From: Siphonodentalium dalli | Lineage: Eukaryota > Mollusca > Scaphopoda > Gadilida > Siphonodentaliidae | NCBI GenBank assembly: GCA_032622095.1 | Contig: CP136063.1 | Coordinates: 115,216,723 to 115,280,722 of the forward strand | Length of the DNA: 64,000 nucleotides | Direction of reading: 5' to 3' | Shown here: positions 37,301-45,700 of the stretch, piece after piece | Layout: the number at the start of each line of letters is the position of its first letter | Numbering within the stretch: the first letter of the stretch is position 1 | Position numbers and translations under genes: made by a program | The notes under the pieces: model-generated | The model's database searches: none | What the model saw: the letters and a program-made list of their open reading frames with translations, nothing else | What the model was told of the DNA's origin: nothing

Positions 37301-38389
37301 ATGTAAACAAAATTTGGTGTGGTGACTTGGGGTACCCTTCGCAGAGTTGTAATGGTGTTAGTTTTTCAAATTTTGTTAACTTAAAAAAAAATAAAAAAAT
37401 ATTTAAACAAATATATTTTATTATATATATATTTTTAGTTTTTTTTTTTTTTGTTAAATTGAGCAAGGAATTCAATCAAAAGATTTTGTTTGTTTTTTGA
37501 GTGAATATTTTTTTCGAAAAAAGGGCCATAACTCAGTTAAAAATAGTCGTATCAAACCCATATTCGAACTCGATTCTGTCTTTTGTGCTGAGACATTCAT
37601 ATACAAAATTTGGTTCCGATCAGATAGAAAATATTTGAGTTATCGCACCATGCGTAAAGTGTCTATAACAGACAGACAGACAGACAAAGAGACAGACAGA
37701 CGGATGAACGACGAGTGGTCAATCCGGACATCGACACTATGTTTACCATACTATGGTATGGGTAAATATAATAAAAGGCATGAGTACTAACCTGTTTGTG
37801 TACAGCATCAAATTCTGAATATCTCCTCTCAATATTGTTGATCCTTCCATGGACATAAACTTCTACCAAAAACACCTAAAATTAAATCAAACAAAATTCT
37901 GTTTTGAATGTTTTAATCAAACTATACATGTAGTTCAAAAAATGATATTTCACAGAACAGTATGATGTAGCAAGCCCTCAAATAACCTGAAGTTTGATGC
38001 CTAAATAACATATGTACATAATTATGTATACACCTATTGTCCTACATGTATATTTCTCAAGTCAATATATGTCTCTTTTAATTGCACAAACATGGAGGAA
38101 TCTACAAACTTCCATCTTACCAAATCTTGTAACTTAGGATCTAGGTAACTACAGTAATGCCCTAAATAATCGACTCCTTAACCACAGCAGAAATATGAGA
38201 GCTTTCCGATGAATGGCAACAAGCCATATTTCTGACTAAATCCTGAAAAGTTACCCATAAGTCTGCTGTGGTTAAGGAGTCGATTATTTAGGGAATTACT
38301 GTATAAGAAACCTATGAAAGTGAGACAAAGAACCTTAGTGTGAACTGGAATCCTGGCACTCAGTCTCCTCTGCACTTCGGCACAGTGCT
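25309..38389 (-). CDS. SNX24: PX-domain sorting nexin, SNX22/SNX24 type (gene span; exons listed)
   Basis: Minus-strand gene joined from exons 37792-37875, 34218-34322 and 25309-25391, with a candidate earlier exon at 38334-38389. Splice phases fit (0, 0, then 2). Together they give a PX phosphoinositide-binding domain: VFLVEVYVHGR strand, NNIERRYSEFDAVHKQ with the basic RRYSEF site for the lipid phosphate, KVPEFPPKKVMRF with the PPKK loop, KILEQRRQSLENYIQ with the second basic RR, and SIPKALLRFLDINVP helix. Order and spacing follow vertebrate SNX22/SNX24, small PX-only proteins of endosomal membranes. The first coding exon and C-terminal part are not secure. Introns of 3.5 and 8.8 kb hold duplicated repeats and MITEs. 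Confidence 0.8.
25905..26035. repeat. Interspersed repeat, copy 2 of the 408-545 family
   Basis: Reverse orientation relative to 408-545: CTCTGAGCTTTGATAGGTGG, then TTCCTCGACTCGAATCAAAT, ending in GGATTATGCATCTTTAAC. A third copy lies at 30685-30795. Confidence 0.65.
26300..26447. mobile_element. Palindromic TA-flanked MITE, copy a (3'-truncated)
   Basis: Starts TACAGTAATGCCCCAAGTAA. Continues to the shared palindrome: GGCTTGTTGCCATTCATCGG, AAAGCTCTCACTGAGAACTTTC, CGATGAATGGCAACAAGCC. It breaks off after CATATTTCCG. The TA plus CAGTAATGCCC end suggests a Tc1/mariner-type element. Confidence 0.8.
26700..27235 (+). mobile_element. Possible LINE 3'-UTR remnant
   Basis: A GTGTGTATGTGAGAGTATG-type TG-rich stretch (26870-26930) is followed by AT-rich sequence. 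It ends GGAGGAATTGAAGATATATA, very like the GGAGGAAATAAAGATATATA tail of the LINE at 18901-20217. No intact RT frame precedes it. Confidence 0.45.
27236..29517. other. No supported gene; weak degenerate repeats
   Basis: From 27780 to 28480 a loose unit recurs about every 190-210 bp (AAATAAGAAA..AATTT..TTTGGGGACCGACTGRC). ORFs at 27424-27741 and 28606-28950 (105 and 114 codons) begin with hydrophobic stretches but show no domain or splice support. Confidence 0.4.
29518..30670. repeat. ~1.15-kb dispersed repeat, direct copy of 36578-37770
   Basis: Begins GGCCGATCACGATCGGCAGA and ends CATACTATGGTATGGGTAAA, with high similarity along the whole length to 36578-37770 about 7.06 kb away. It includes the remnant ATATAAGAGAATGCACTGGT of the double-hairpin MITE. 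Near the right end are GGGCCATAACTCTGTTAAAA, a GACAGACAGACAG run and ACGACGAGTGGTCAATCCGG. A short hairpin ACCATACTATGGT marks the right end. Both copies sit in sorting-nexin introns. Confidence 0.85.
30671..32227. other. No gene; repeat fragments
   Basis: 30685-30795 is the third copy of the 408-545 repeat. 31690-31860 matches a single 163-bp satellite-type unit (ACAAGATGGCTGCTAGCGGC, GATGATCAGATGAGGGA, GGATTTAGTCATG). The remainder shows nothing supported. Confidence 0.5.
32228..32476. mobile_element. Double-hairpin TTAA MITE, copy C (opposite orientation)
   Basis: TTAACCATTTCATGACGGGA to CCATGGAAGGGTTAA, inverted relative to copies A, B and E (the TTTTCGCAAAATTTCAGGAA end is on the right). 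The left arm is partly deleted. Its terminal TTAA is shared with the next element. Confidence 0.8.
32473..34064. mobile_element. piggyBac-like TTAA element with repeated ACTACGAG palindromes
   Basis: TTAACACGTTGAATGCC at the left and GGCAATCAACGTGTTAG at the right form inverted ends. The 1.6-kb body carries subterminal palindromes at both sides: ACTACGAGATATCTCGTAGT (perfect 20-bp palindrome, about 32491), CTAGTTATCTCGTAGTGG, ACAAGATAACTCGTAGTTGG and CTACGAGTTATCTCGTAGTA (about 33892). No intact transposase frame. The right TTAA has decayed to TTAG. Confidence 0.7.
34218..34322 (-). CDS. SNX24: SNX22/24-like exon: PX central region
   Basis: Acceptor TTATGTTTCAG above 34322; donor CAG|GTAAAAA at 34217. 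105 nt, 35 codons, phase 0 at both ends. Encodes IKKIMKVPEFPPKKVMRF followed by NSKILEQRRQSLENYIQ. PPKK and EQRRQ.LE.YIQ are the strongest matches to SNX22/24 (vertebrate 'KVPDFPSK' and 'LEQRRQGLEAYIQ'). Confidence 0.9.
34472..34895. repeat. ~212-bp tandem duplication
   Basis: Two head-to-tail copies starting ATTACATTRGGGGCGGATCA at 34472 and 34684, sharing GATGACACGTGACATCCACG, GTAACGTCACAATAAAG and TTATAAGTTTGTGATTAGGC. About 93% alike by eye. A stub of the unit end recurs inverted just after 34895. Confidence 0.9.
35649..35865. mobile_element. Palindromic TA-flanked MITE, copy b (complete)
   Basis: 217 bp, TACAATAATTCCCTAAATAA to GGCATTACTGTA. Nearly a full-length palindrome centred on AAAGCTATCAGTGAGAGCTTT. 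Both arms read AGGATTTAGTCGGAAATATG, GCTTGTTGCCATTCATCGG. Non-coding. Confidence 0.9.
35928..36174. mobile_element. GTTCAGATAATAAG-type TTAA MITE, complete copy
   Basis: TTAACCCTTTCTATGCTAAA to TTAATATAGAAAGGTTTAA, inverted termini of about 30 bp. Internal inverted pair GAAATGTTCAGATAATAAG / TTACTTGAACATTTC. The closing TTAA begins another partial copy (36171-36346), which is cut by MITE copy c. Confidence 0.7.
36347..36525. mobile_element. Palindromic TA-flanked MITE, copy c (left arm deleted)
   Basis: TAGTAATGCCCTAAATAAGT to GGCATTATTGA. The left arm lacks the GTCGGAAATATGGCTTGTTG segment while the right arm keeps it, so the long stem is lost. Confidence 0.75.
36578..37770. repeat. ~1.15-kb dispersed repeat, direct copy of 29518-30670
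   Basis: Same landmarks in the same order as 29518-30670, with small indels and a longer GACAGACAGACAG microsatellite (about 37668-37700). It ends only about 22 bp from the sorting-nexin exon at 37792. Confidence 0.85.
37792..37875 (-). CDS. SNX24: SNX22/24-like exon: PX beta strands and RRYSEF motif
   Basis: Acceptor GATTTAATTTTAG above 37875; donor CAG|GTTAGTAC at 37791. 84 nt, 28 codons, phase 0 at both ends. Encodes VFLVEVYVHGRINNIE and RRYSEFDAVHKQ, matching vertebrate 'VFKIEV..GR...VEKRYSEFHALHK'. The first R of RRYSEF is the canonical phosphoinositide ligand of PX domains. Confidence 0.9.
38150..38303. mobile_element. Palindromic TA-flanked MITE, copy d (left arm deleted)
   Basis: TACAGTAATGCCCTAAATAA to GGGAATTACTGTA, with most of the left arm missing. 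It lies about 30 bp from the donor of the candidate sorting-nexin exon at 38334. Confidence 0.85.
38334..38389 (-). CDS. SNX24: Candidate upstream exon of the SNX22/24-like gene
   Basis: In the frame required by the exon at 37875 (phase 0), the minus strand reads RLSARIPVHTK before donor AAG|GTTCTTTG. 'IPVHT-VFLVEV' resembles the first PX strand ('YIPSF...TVFKIEV'). The proposed acceptor TGCCAG is poor in pyrimidines and no start codon lies in the exon, so the true first exon may be elsewhere. Confidence 0.35.
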
Positions 38390-39242
38390 CTGGCAATTAG
38401 TGACTATTACGGCTGATGGGGTCATTGTCATCACATTCGTCGCCAGCTTTTCAAAATGGTCACAAGTGTAGCCAGTTTTTCGCTGACGACACATTCATTG
38501 CTAGTTTTTCAAATCTTGTTTGATCACGTGACATGAGGTTTGTTTATATTTGAGACAAAATGGCATCCATTGCTGTCATAATGGCAAGATTTTAGGTTGA
38601 GTGCAGCCAACCATTTAGTTGAAGCTTAATTCTTAATAATGCATACAAATTGGCCATTTATTTTCCATTTCTGAGGCATTCACTAGATGTCTGGACTGTG
38701 AAAATGTTAAATTTTTCTGTTTTTTTTTTATGCCGACTGCTTGGAATGCAAATAAATTAGTCTTGTTCTATGCATCGATCTATACGTCGATGTTCTATGT
38801 GAGAATATTAAAAGCTATAGCTACAAGTGTGATAGTCAGTGAAAAGCTGGATATGAATGTGATTGATGTTTTGTGACAATTACCTGAAATAAGCACAACT
38901 AATTGCCACCATACCTTTCCTAGGGATTGCATTGACAATTGATAAATATAGCATCACTAGAAATCCCACCAGGCAACCAGCCCCCAGCTGTATTGGGGCA
39001 CAGGAAAGTAGTACGACAAGTAAGTCTGACAATCACTATTATTTACTATTTAGCAAAGAGACATAGAGTGAAATAACTGAAATTGCCATCAATATTATTA
39101 GTTTTTGCCAAAAATCCTGCCCATCACTAGTATTGCGCCATCACTATTATTAGGCACCTAGAACTAGAGTACTAGTAATACTACTAGCTTAGCTGATACT
39201 TAGCCAACAGTTGACAATTTGATGATTTTTTATTTGGCGGCC
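38390..39242. other. No gene seen
   Basis: Low-complexity AT-rich sequence. A segment with GCTTTTCAAAATGGTCAC and TGGGGTCATTGTCA at 38410-38540 loosely resembles 12720-12850. Confidence 0.4.
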
Positions 39243-39638
39243 TTAACCCTTTCATGATGGGAGCTACACTGGTGCCAGTGCATTCTCTTGTATATGTGAG
39301 TCTCCCATACTAGTAGGCAGGAAGCAAATTACTTGTGACATTTTGATTAGTAAACAACCTCACATTGACATGATTAGATAGCATTGTTCTCAAATCATAT
39401 AAAATTCATACAAAATTGCATAGCTTTTATCCAAATTTGGGTAGCAAATTGCGATGCGATACCGGTTAATTTGCTAGTAGGGTGCCTCGCATACATGTAT
39501 ATAAGAGAATGGACTGGCTTACAAGGTCTGGTTAAATATTGTTATCATTCTCCCTATGGGAGACTTGTATATATAAGAGAACGCATTGGTACAGTGTTTT
39601 CGCAAAATTTCAGGAAGCTCCAGTCATGAAAGGGTTAA
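39243..39638. mobile_element. Double-hairpin TTAA MITE, copy D, carrying a nested insertion
   Basis: TTAACCCTTTCATGATGGGA to CATGAAAGGGTTAA. The first hairpin is split after TCTCCCATA by a foreign stretch bounded by CTAGTAGG at 39310-39317 and again at 39474-39481, after which TGCCTCGCATAC resumes the MITE. An 8-bp duplication is the size made by hAT elements. Confidence 0.75.
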
Positions 39639-40438
39639 TGTCACAGAAGTCGCAAATGATTCATGACAAATTTTCTCCTCTTATGGAGAAGAGCTACCAA
39701 CCTCACACATGGTGTTAGAAATATATATATACTAGTACTTACAGAAATAAACAGTTTGTATGTTACAGTTATAGAGTTTTTTTAACACAACAGAAACAAG
39801 CTATTTTTGATTAGTGTTTTACAATAACAGAAGTAGGCACGATTAGTTGACAGACGGAAACAAAGTTAAACAAAGATGCAGCTCAGCAGACCAGTTAAAT
39901 GTGGGTCCCAAACAGCATGCAGCTCCGTATTCTAGTATCTGTCTGACTAGGATGACATATGCCGAATGTGCCTCGGAGGAGTCCCAGAGTGCAGTTTACT
40001 TTTTTGTTATTTTCATCATATGTGCTGACCATGATAAATCATCGGTGATGTTTAAGGGAGGAGGACAAGTGACCAATTTTGAATGGGAATTTCCATGCAA
40101 ATCTGCGGAGAAAAAGTTAGAGTTGCACATACTTCTGAGTGTGACTTGATGACTGGTATATAAATATTGGAAACAACAGGTATTTATCTGGTGGGTCCGC
40201 TTGGAACTCGTTCCATTATAATGCTGGTGTGTTTATTTTTGAATTTTATATTGATTTTTTAAATGTAGGTCAAGTGATGCAATTCCAGAAAAACATTCTC
40301 AAAAATTTATTTATTGTCAAATTTTATAATTTACCAAGCTGAATCCATTCAATATTGGTCACTTGACCTCATGACCCTTAATCCGAGATTCATAATGTAT
40401 TGTGTACCCATGTACGTTAATCCAGAACGTACTCAAGT
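39639..40438. other. No supported gene
   Basis: A plus-strand frame at 39847-40149 is open for 100 codons, starting from a TTG, but shows no recognisable domain or splice context. Confidence 0.4.
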
Positions 40439-40447
40439 GGTGTACAT

Positions 40448-42025
40448 GGCTTCTAGATGTTTCGTACCTTGGTCGTTTCGTACCTTGGTCGTTTCGTACA
40501 CTCTGGTCGATTCGTACCATTATTTTGGTTGTTTCGTACCAATCTTTTTGGTCGTTTCGTACCATCGAAAAAACAATATTCTAGCGTAATTTTTTCAAGT
40601 TTTATTATTATAACGAAATAAAAGTCATACATGAATAACAGTATTAATTAACAATGAATGAATGACACAAGTGTGAGTGCTCAATCAGTCTTCTGTGACT
40701 TCTGTGACTTCGGCAGCTTCGGTGGTTTTCTTTGGGATGGGAGCGAATAATTTCGCACAGGATTTCAGCAAGCTGCTGGTTCTCAGGGTTCCACCCTCGT
40801 AGTTTGCCCACAGGCAGAAAAGCTGGGCCTGATATCGCTTCAGCTTCTCTTCGCTGACCAGCTTTATGGTCATATCCGTCGCGGCAGTTTCTCGTCATAG
40901 CATCGGAATCAGCCGATAAAACGGAATGTTTGTCTGTCTGTTTTTATACTGGATCCGACGATGCCACCCTTCCGTGTCGTTGTTTGTTCGTATCGATCTT
41001 CCGAACACACACCATGTTGAGATTGGAAATGTCGTTGAATCAATCCATTGATGTTCTACATAGGTAAACAGCAACTGAATATCAGGACGGTTGACTGCAG
41101 GATGGTCGCGCAATTTCGAGAAGGCAGGCTCAATGTGTTCTGTAGGAATTAGGTCGTTGGCTGTCTCCTCTACTGTGGTGACACGCTGACATGCTGTTTT
41201 AATGGCCAATCTGTATGCGACAAGGCTGATCCCGGTATTGCATGTTCTGTGTTGCCATCTCTCACAACCTACAAATAATAAGAGCATTCATTATATTAAA
41301 TATATGTATTTGGCGACGTATCGGTATATTGAATGTGATTGACGAATTCGACTAGTATTTGAAACGTAAGTAAAATAAAAATTACTAACCTTCGCACTGT
41401 AAACCGTGCTGTCTTGGACGCACTTCTCTGGAACACTCTAAACAATTCACGTCGGAATCTAGATCAGTCATGGTTATTGTCTGAATGCCTTGCTCTTGCG
41501 ATCCGCATCATTTATAGGAGTCAAGAAAAACAACACACTTATCACTCGCGAATGCTGTAAAAACAAACCGTACGAAGTGTGAACTTGGTGATTAGTGCTT
41601 CTAAAGAGTAATCACTGACTACAATTTTGTTGTAACAACATACCTGTGTGCGGTATAATTTACGAAACACAAGAAAAACAAAACGGTGACACATCAGCAA
41701 AGTGTGAAATCACTGATGAGCACTTCTAAAGACTAATCAGTGATCGGCAACCCTTCGCTGTAACAACATACCAAGTATACTGAACAGACCTGGTACCGCC
41801 GATTTCACGATTACTAGCTAGTATATACACATATATTAATACAGAAATAAAACAATGGTAATAGACATCTTTTCATTCAACACTATAGTAATTACAATTT
41901 TTTTTCCGATGGTACGAAACGACCAAAAAGATTGGTACGAAACAACCAAAATAATGGTACGAATCGACCAGAGTGTACGAAACGTCTTTGTACGAAACGA
42001 CCAAGGTACGAAACGTCCAGCACCC
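40448..42025 (-). mobile_element. Internally deleted MULE DNA transposon
   Basis: A 1578-bp element flanked by the 9-bp direct repeat GGTGTACAT (40439-40447 and 42026-42034), the usual Mutator-type duplication. Terminal inverted repeats of about 125 bp are built from reiterated GTTTCGTACC / GGTCGTTTCGTACC units; the same order (CTCTGGTCGATTCGTACC, TTTTGGTTGTTTCGTACC, TTTTTGGTCGTTTCGTACC) occurs inverted at the right. The right TIR has one extra unit. It encloses a transposase remnant on the minus strand. Confidence 0.9.
40685..41471 (-). pseudogene. MULE transposase, internally deleted and interrupted by a stop
   Basis: Two minus-strand exons, 41471-41390 and 41268-40685, join in phase (G|GT). 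Exon 1 starts MTDLDSDVNCLECSREVRP and ends QHGLQCE. Exon 2 continues GCERWQHRTCNTGIS, completing a Cys/His module common beside MULE transposases. About 30 residues further on it reaches the family's C-terminal part: LIPTEHIEPAFSKLRDH, TYVEHQWIDST, then SIRTNNDTEGWHRRIQ and, after a stop, TIKLVSEEKLKRYQAQLF. The MULE catalytic core (DDE region) expected between the two parts is missing. A TGA at 40895-40897 interrupts the frame. It cannot supply transposase. Confidence 0.85.
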
Positions 42026-42034
42026 GGTGTACAT

Positions 42035-42599
42035 GTACCTGTACGGTTTGAAGGATGTCGTTGTGCAGTTCCTACATGTGCAATGATTTGTTCCCAGCTT
42101 GCTAATGACAAAGCATTTTTGGAAGATCTTTGTTGAACTTGAACGGCTAATTCCATTTGCATGCAGTGGCCCCACCCCCCTCTCCTGCTGAAATTTCTGG
42201 TACCACATGCAGGGGCTAGGACTCAGCTGTTCGTTTTGGAAAAAAAATTATAAATCAGAAATTGGGCGAATTCTCACTCTCAGATTCACTATTCATCAAT
42301 TTCATGTTCATGAATCATTGTTCAATCTCAATTCTCATGAAATTGTTGAAATTGTTATCAGTTACCTAATATCACTAAATTCTCACCGTATAGCTGTCGA
42401 CATTTTCATCTTTAACTTTCCGATAGCTTGGAATTCTAACTCGTATCATGGTAGTGAATCGGTTGCATAATAAAAGAGTTCAAAAGTTTGTTATAAGTGA
42501 TTATTACTGTATCCGATTAAGCGTTTCAGTTGTGTTGTCAGTTCCGAAATTACTTCCTAAGTTTTAAGTTGAGTTATCTCCCGTAGTGCGCGCACTGGC
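42035..42599. other. No gene seen upstream of the RING gene
   Basis: No exon supported. A segment near 42278-42470 repeats TTCTCA/TTCATG-type hexamers without clear periodicity. Confidence 0.45.
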
Positions 42600-42750
42600 G
42601 TGTTGATTACTTCCCCTGGTTTGCCGAACCGCGAAATTACGTCAATGATAAAAATACCACAGCAATGTAAACAACATTTTGAAGCTAGGCGAATATCTAA
42701 TTATAATTCATCGTGTTCAAAACCATATCATAATATAGAAACGCAGGAAG
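42600..42750 (+). promoter_or_regulatory. Putative promoter and 5' UTR of the RING gene
   Basis: A CRE-like ATTACGTCAAT at 42636-42646, then the TATA-like GATAAAAATA at 42647-42656, lie about 100 bp before the proposed start codon. A GC-richer patch (GTGCGCGCACTGGCG, about 42587) sits just upstream. Inferred from position and motifs only. Confidence 0.25.
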
Positions 42751-42786
42751 ATGGCAGATGACCGCAACTCACAGTTCTTAATATCT
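42751..42786 (+). CDS. RING gene exon 1 (start codon)
   Basis: ATG at 42751 gives MADDRNSQFLIS, then donor GTAAGTTT at 42787. 36 nt, ends in phase 0, exactly as the RING exon requires. Chosen as the first exon because it supplies a start codon, the right phase and a consensus donor. Confidence 0.7.
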
Positions 42787-45700
42787 GTAAGTTTAAAAGA
42801 CTATATTTACTTCTGATTTTGAACAACAGTTGACTATAATATAGTAATAGTATAATAAGTCACATTAAGTGTATATAGTAGTATTAGTACTGTTAATAAT
42901 AGTGTTATTATATACATCATGTAAATTGTAATGTATTCCGGAGTGCACATGTCATGTCATATGGACCGTACAGTATTATAAAGTTATTGTACAATGTCCA
43001 GTATGCATTTTTCTTGTACAGTCTAGATTGTGGTGAAAAGTCATATTGGACGAGACATCGAGTTTTAAGTCCAATATGACTTTTCACCACAACCTGGACG
43101 GCGTCTAGCTGTGACTATATACCTGGCCCTGATCAAGACAACCTGCCCATTTCACTACGGGACAACCCCCCCCCCCCCTCCCCCGCGGGACAACCCGCCC
43201 ACCTAAATATTATTGTAATTAGGAGGTGTGAGGGGATTATGAGATGTTTGTTTTAACGAAACTGGCCGGGTTGTTCTTTATAGATTTTTATTTGATGTAA
43301 TAATAAATAATATACACATATATGATATAATAGAGAGATTATAGTACCTTAAACACAACAATGTATAAACGATAATATGTTTATTCGAGTTTAATGAACG
43401 AAGTTTAAAAAAAGAAATTAAAAACGAATTTTAATCAACAAAGTATGGTACAATATGAATTCATGAGGTTAATGAACGAAGTTTAAAAACAAAATTTAAC
43501 AATGAAGAACATCTCTTCAGGAAGTTGGCAGTGGTCAATCGTGGTGGTGTGGGCATGTAGTCTTCCCAGATGGTGGTGTGAACATCATACATGTAGATGC
43601 TCTAGCTCTCTGGCGGGAAGGACGATCCATTGCCGCTGCATATAGTCGACGACCTCTCTTTAATATCTTCGTACCTTCCTGTGTTCTGTCGTAGTATTCT
43701 TCAGTGAGATGAATCCCGATCACTAAGTGTTGTGATAACACACTGTGATAATGAACCCTTTGCATCAAATGTTTGTTTTGAAAGTACCCCTATTAATTAG
43801 TCATCGATCACTTGCCTTAAGTGGCAAGTGCTGTTAAGTTGTCAAAACATCGTGTCATTCTTTACTACAGTCCACACATTGACATCATAAATGAATAAAC
43901 ACATGTTTTATTGGTCAAAAACTTTAATAATATATCATCAAAGAACATAATTACTATTAACAATTTCGGGACAATCCGCCCGTGTTTACTGGGATGAGCC
44001 GCCCCGAAAACAGCAGACGGGCGGGTTGTCTCAGAGGCGGGTAATTATGTTCCCCCCTGGACGAGTACAAGAAAAACACATACTCAATGATACAGTACAC
44101 AACATTGTATAATGACATTTTTATTATCCATCTGTATGTTTATCCAAATTTTGGGAATAAAAATTTTGTGGTTATTTTTGGTATTTGTCGACACTTGACT
44201 TGATACTCTATAAAAGCCTGCATTTGATCATCAGAAAGCATGATTTGGAACAGTAAACACAGAAGTGAAAACAAAACTTAATGCGGAAGTGAAATGTCTG
44301 CAAAATCCACCACAGTATTGCTTGTGCATCACAATTTCACCGATTCATTGGCAGCATTACCATAGTATTGAGCGTGCATCACAATTTCACCGGTTCTTTT
44401 GGCAGAGTTATTTCGTGATGTCACAGAGTCCCGATAAAAAAGTCATATTGAACACTCAGGAGTCCAATATGACTTTCAGGAGTCCAATATGACTTTTTCC
44501 CGGATTAACACGTGATGGCCTTTGTCGAGTCTTGTCCAATATGACTTTTCACCACAACCTGGACTCGTACAAGAAAAAATTCATACTGCACACAACATTG
44601 TATAATAATTTTATATTATTGTATATCTCATTGAAAATGGTGAATCACTTTAAACAGGTCAGGGTAAACCACTGATCGATGTATAAATTATAATAGCCGG
44701 CCCAATCAGGCTAAAATAGACCAATCAGTCTTTCACAGCCAGCATGCATCTGAGATAAGGGGAGTCGATCACTCTAACTTGTTCTATATGGTAATATACC
44801 TACATGATTATTGAGGGCGATATGGTTTATTAACGGTCCGACATGAATGATTAACAGCCCGAGCGGCAGGAGACGCAGTCGAGGGCCGCTAATAGGCCCG
44901 AGAATCTTATCATGTGGCTAAAATATAGTTCATCATACTAGTGAACGCCCTCTACAGTGGTAGTAATTATTGTTCAACCAATACTTTGAAAAATAGTAAT
45001 TCTGATTTCTTTTGATAGCTAGCCTACCAATTAAAGACGCGGAATAATTATTTAGTGAGAATATTCAATTTTACAAATCTTCAAACAAACAAAATTTAAA
45101 TATTCAAGAAATTTAGAGTTCCCACTCTTACAACAGTGAGCACTGTGTCAGAAAGACCAATTGATCTAATTTGGAACGATCAGACTATTATAGATTGATC
45201 TTGGTTCATCCTGACCTGTTAAAAGCTTCATCAAATTAAACCTCCAAAAAACCACCTTTTGTGTTTGATGTTCCTCTGTGACCTTTTGCAGAATGTATAC
45301 ATATACCATTGTGATTATAGGGTCTATTTCTGGATGCGACTATTATGTATGGTGCATGTACTGGTATATGAAGTTGTGTAAATTATCTTTCATGTTGATT
45401 TTCTTCTTATTTCAGGAATTAATTGCCTTGATCTTAGATTGTTTTTCAATTTTACATTGTAATCTCAATAACCAGATATGAGTTACATTCTGCATTCAAC
45501 TACTATAGTTACATGTGTATATTCAACTCTAATAATTGAATTGGATATTGGCTTTTATAATGACCTCAATATGTATAATGGTCATGGTGTAAATACGGAA
45601 GGCCGATGACTTCTCTGTATGAGAGGTCTGGATTTCTTGGTCACAGTCATTAGATGCCTTGTCTGATCACCGAAGTTAGTCCTTGGATGGGTGACCAGCT

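Noticed and set aside
39847-40149. 100-codon plus-strand ORF
   Set aside because: It starts from a TTG, has no domain I recognise and no splice context.
40381-42080. A host exon interrupted by the MULE
   Set aside because: Reading across the TSD gives a short protein-like frame (MYVNPERTQVVYMY...), but it ends soon on a TGA and has no splice signals or homology I can name.
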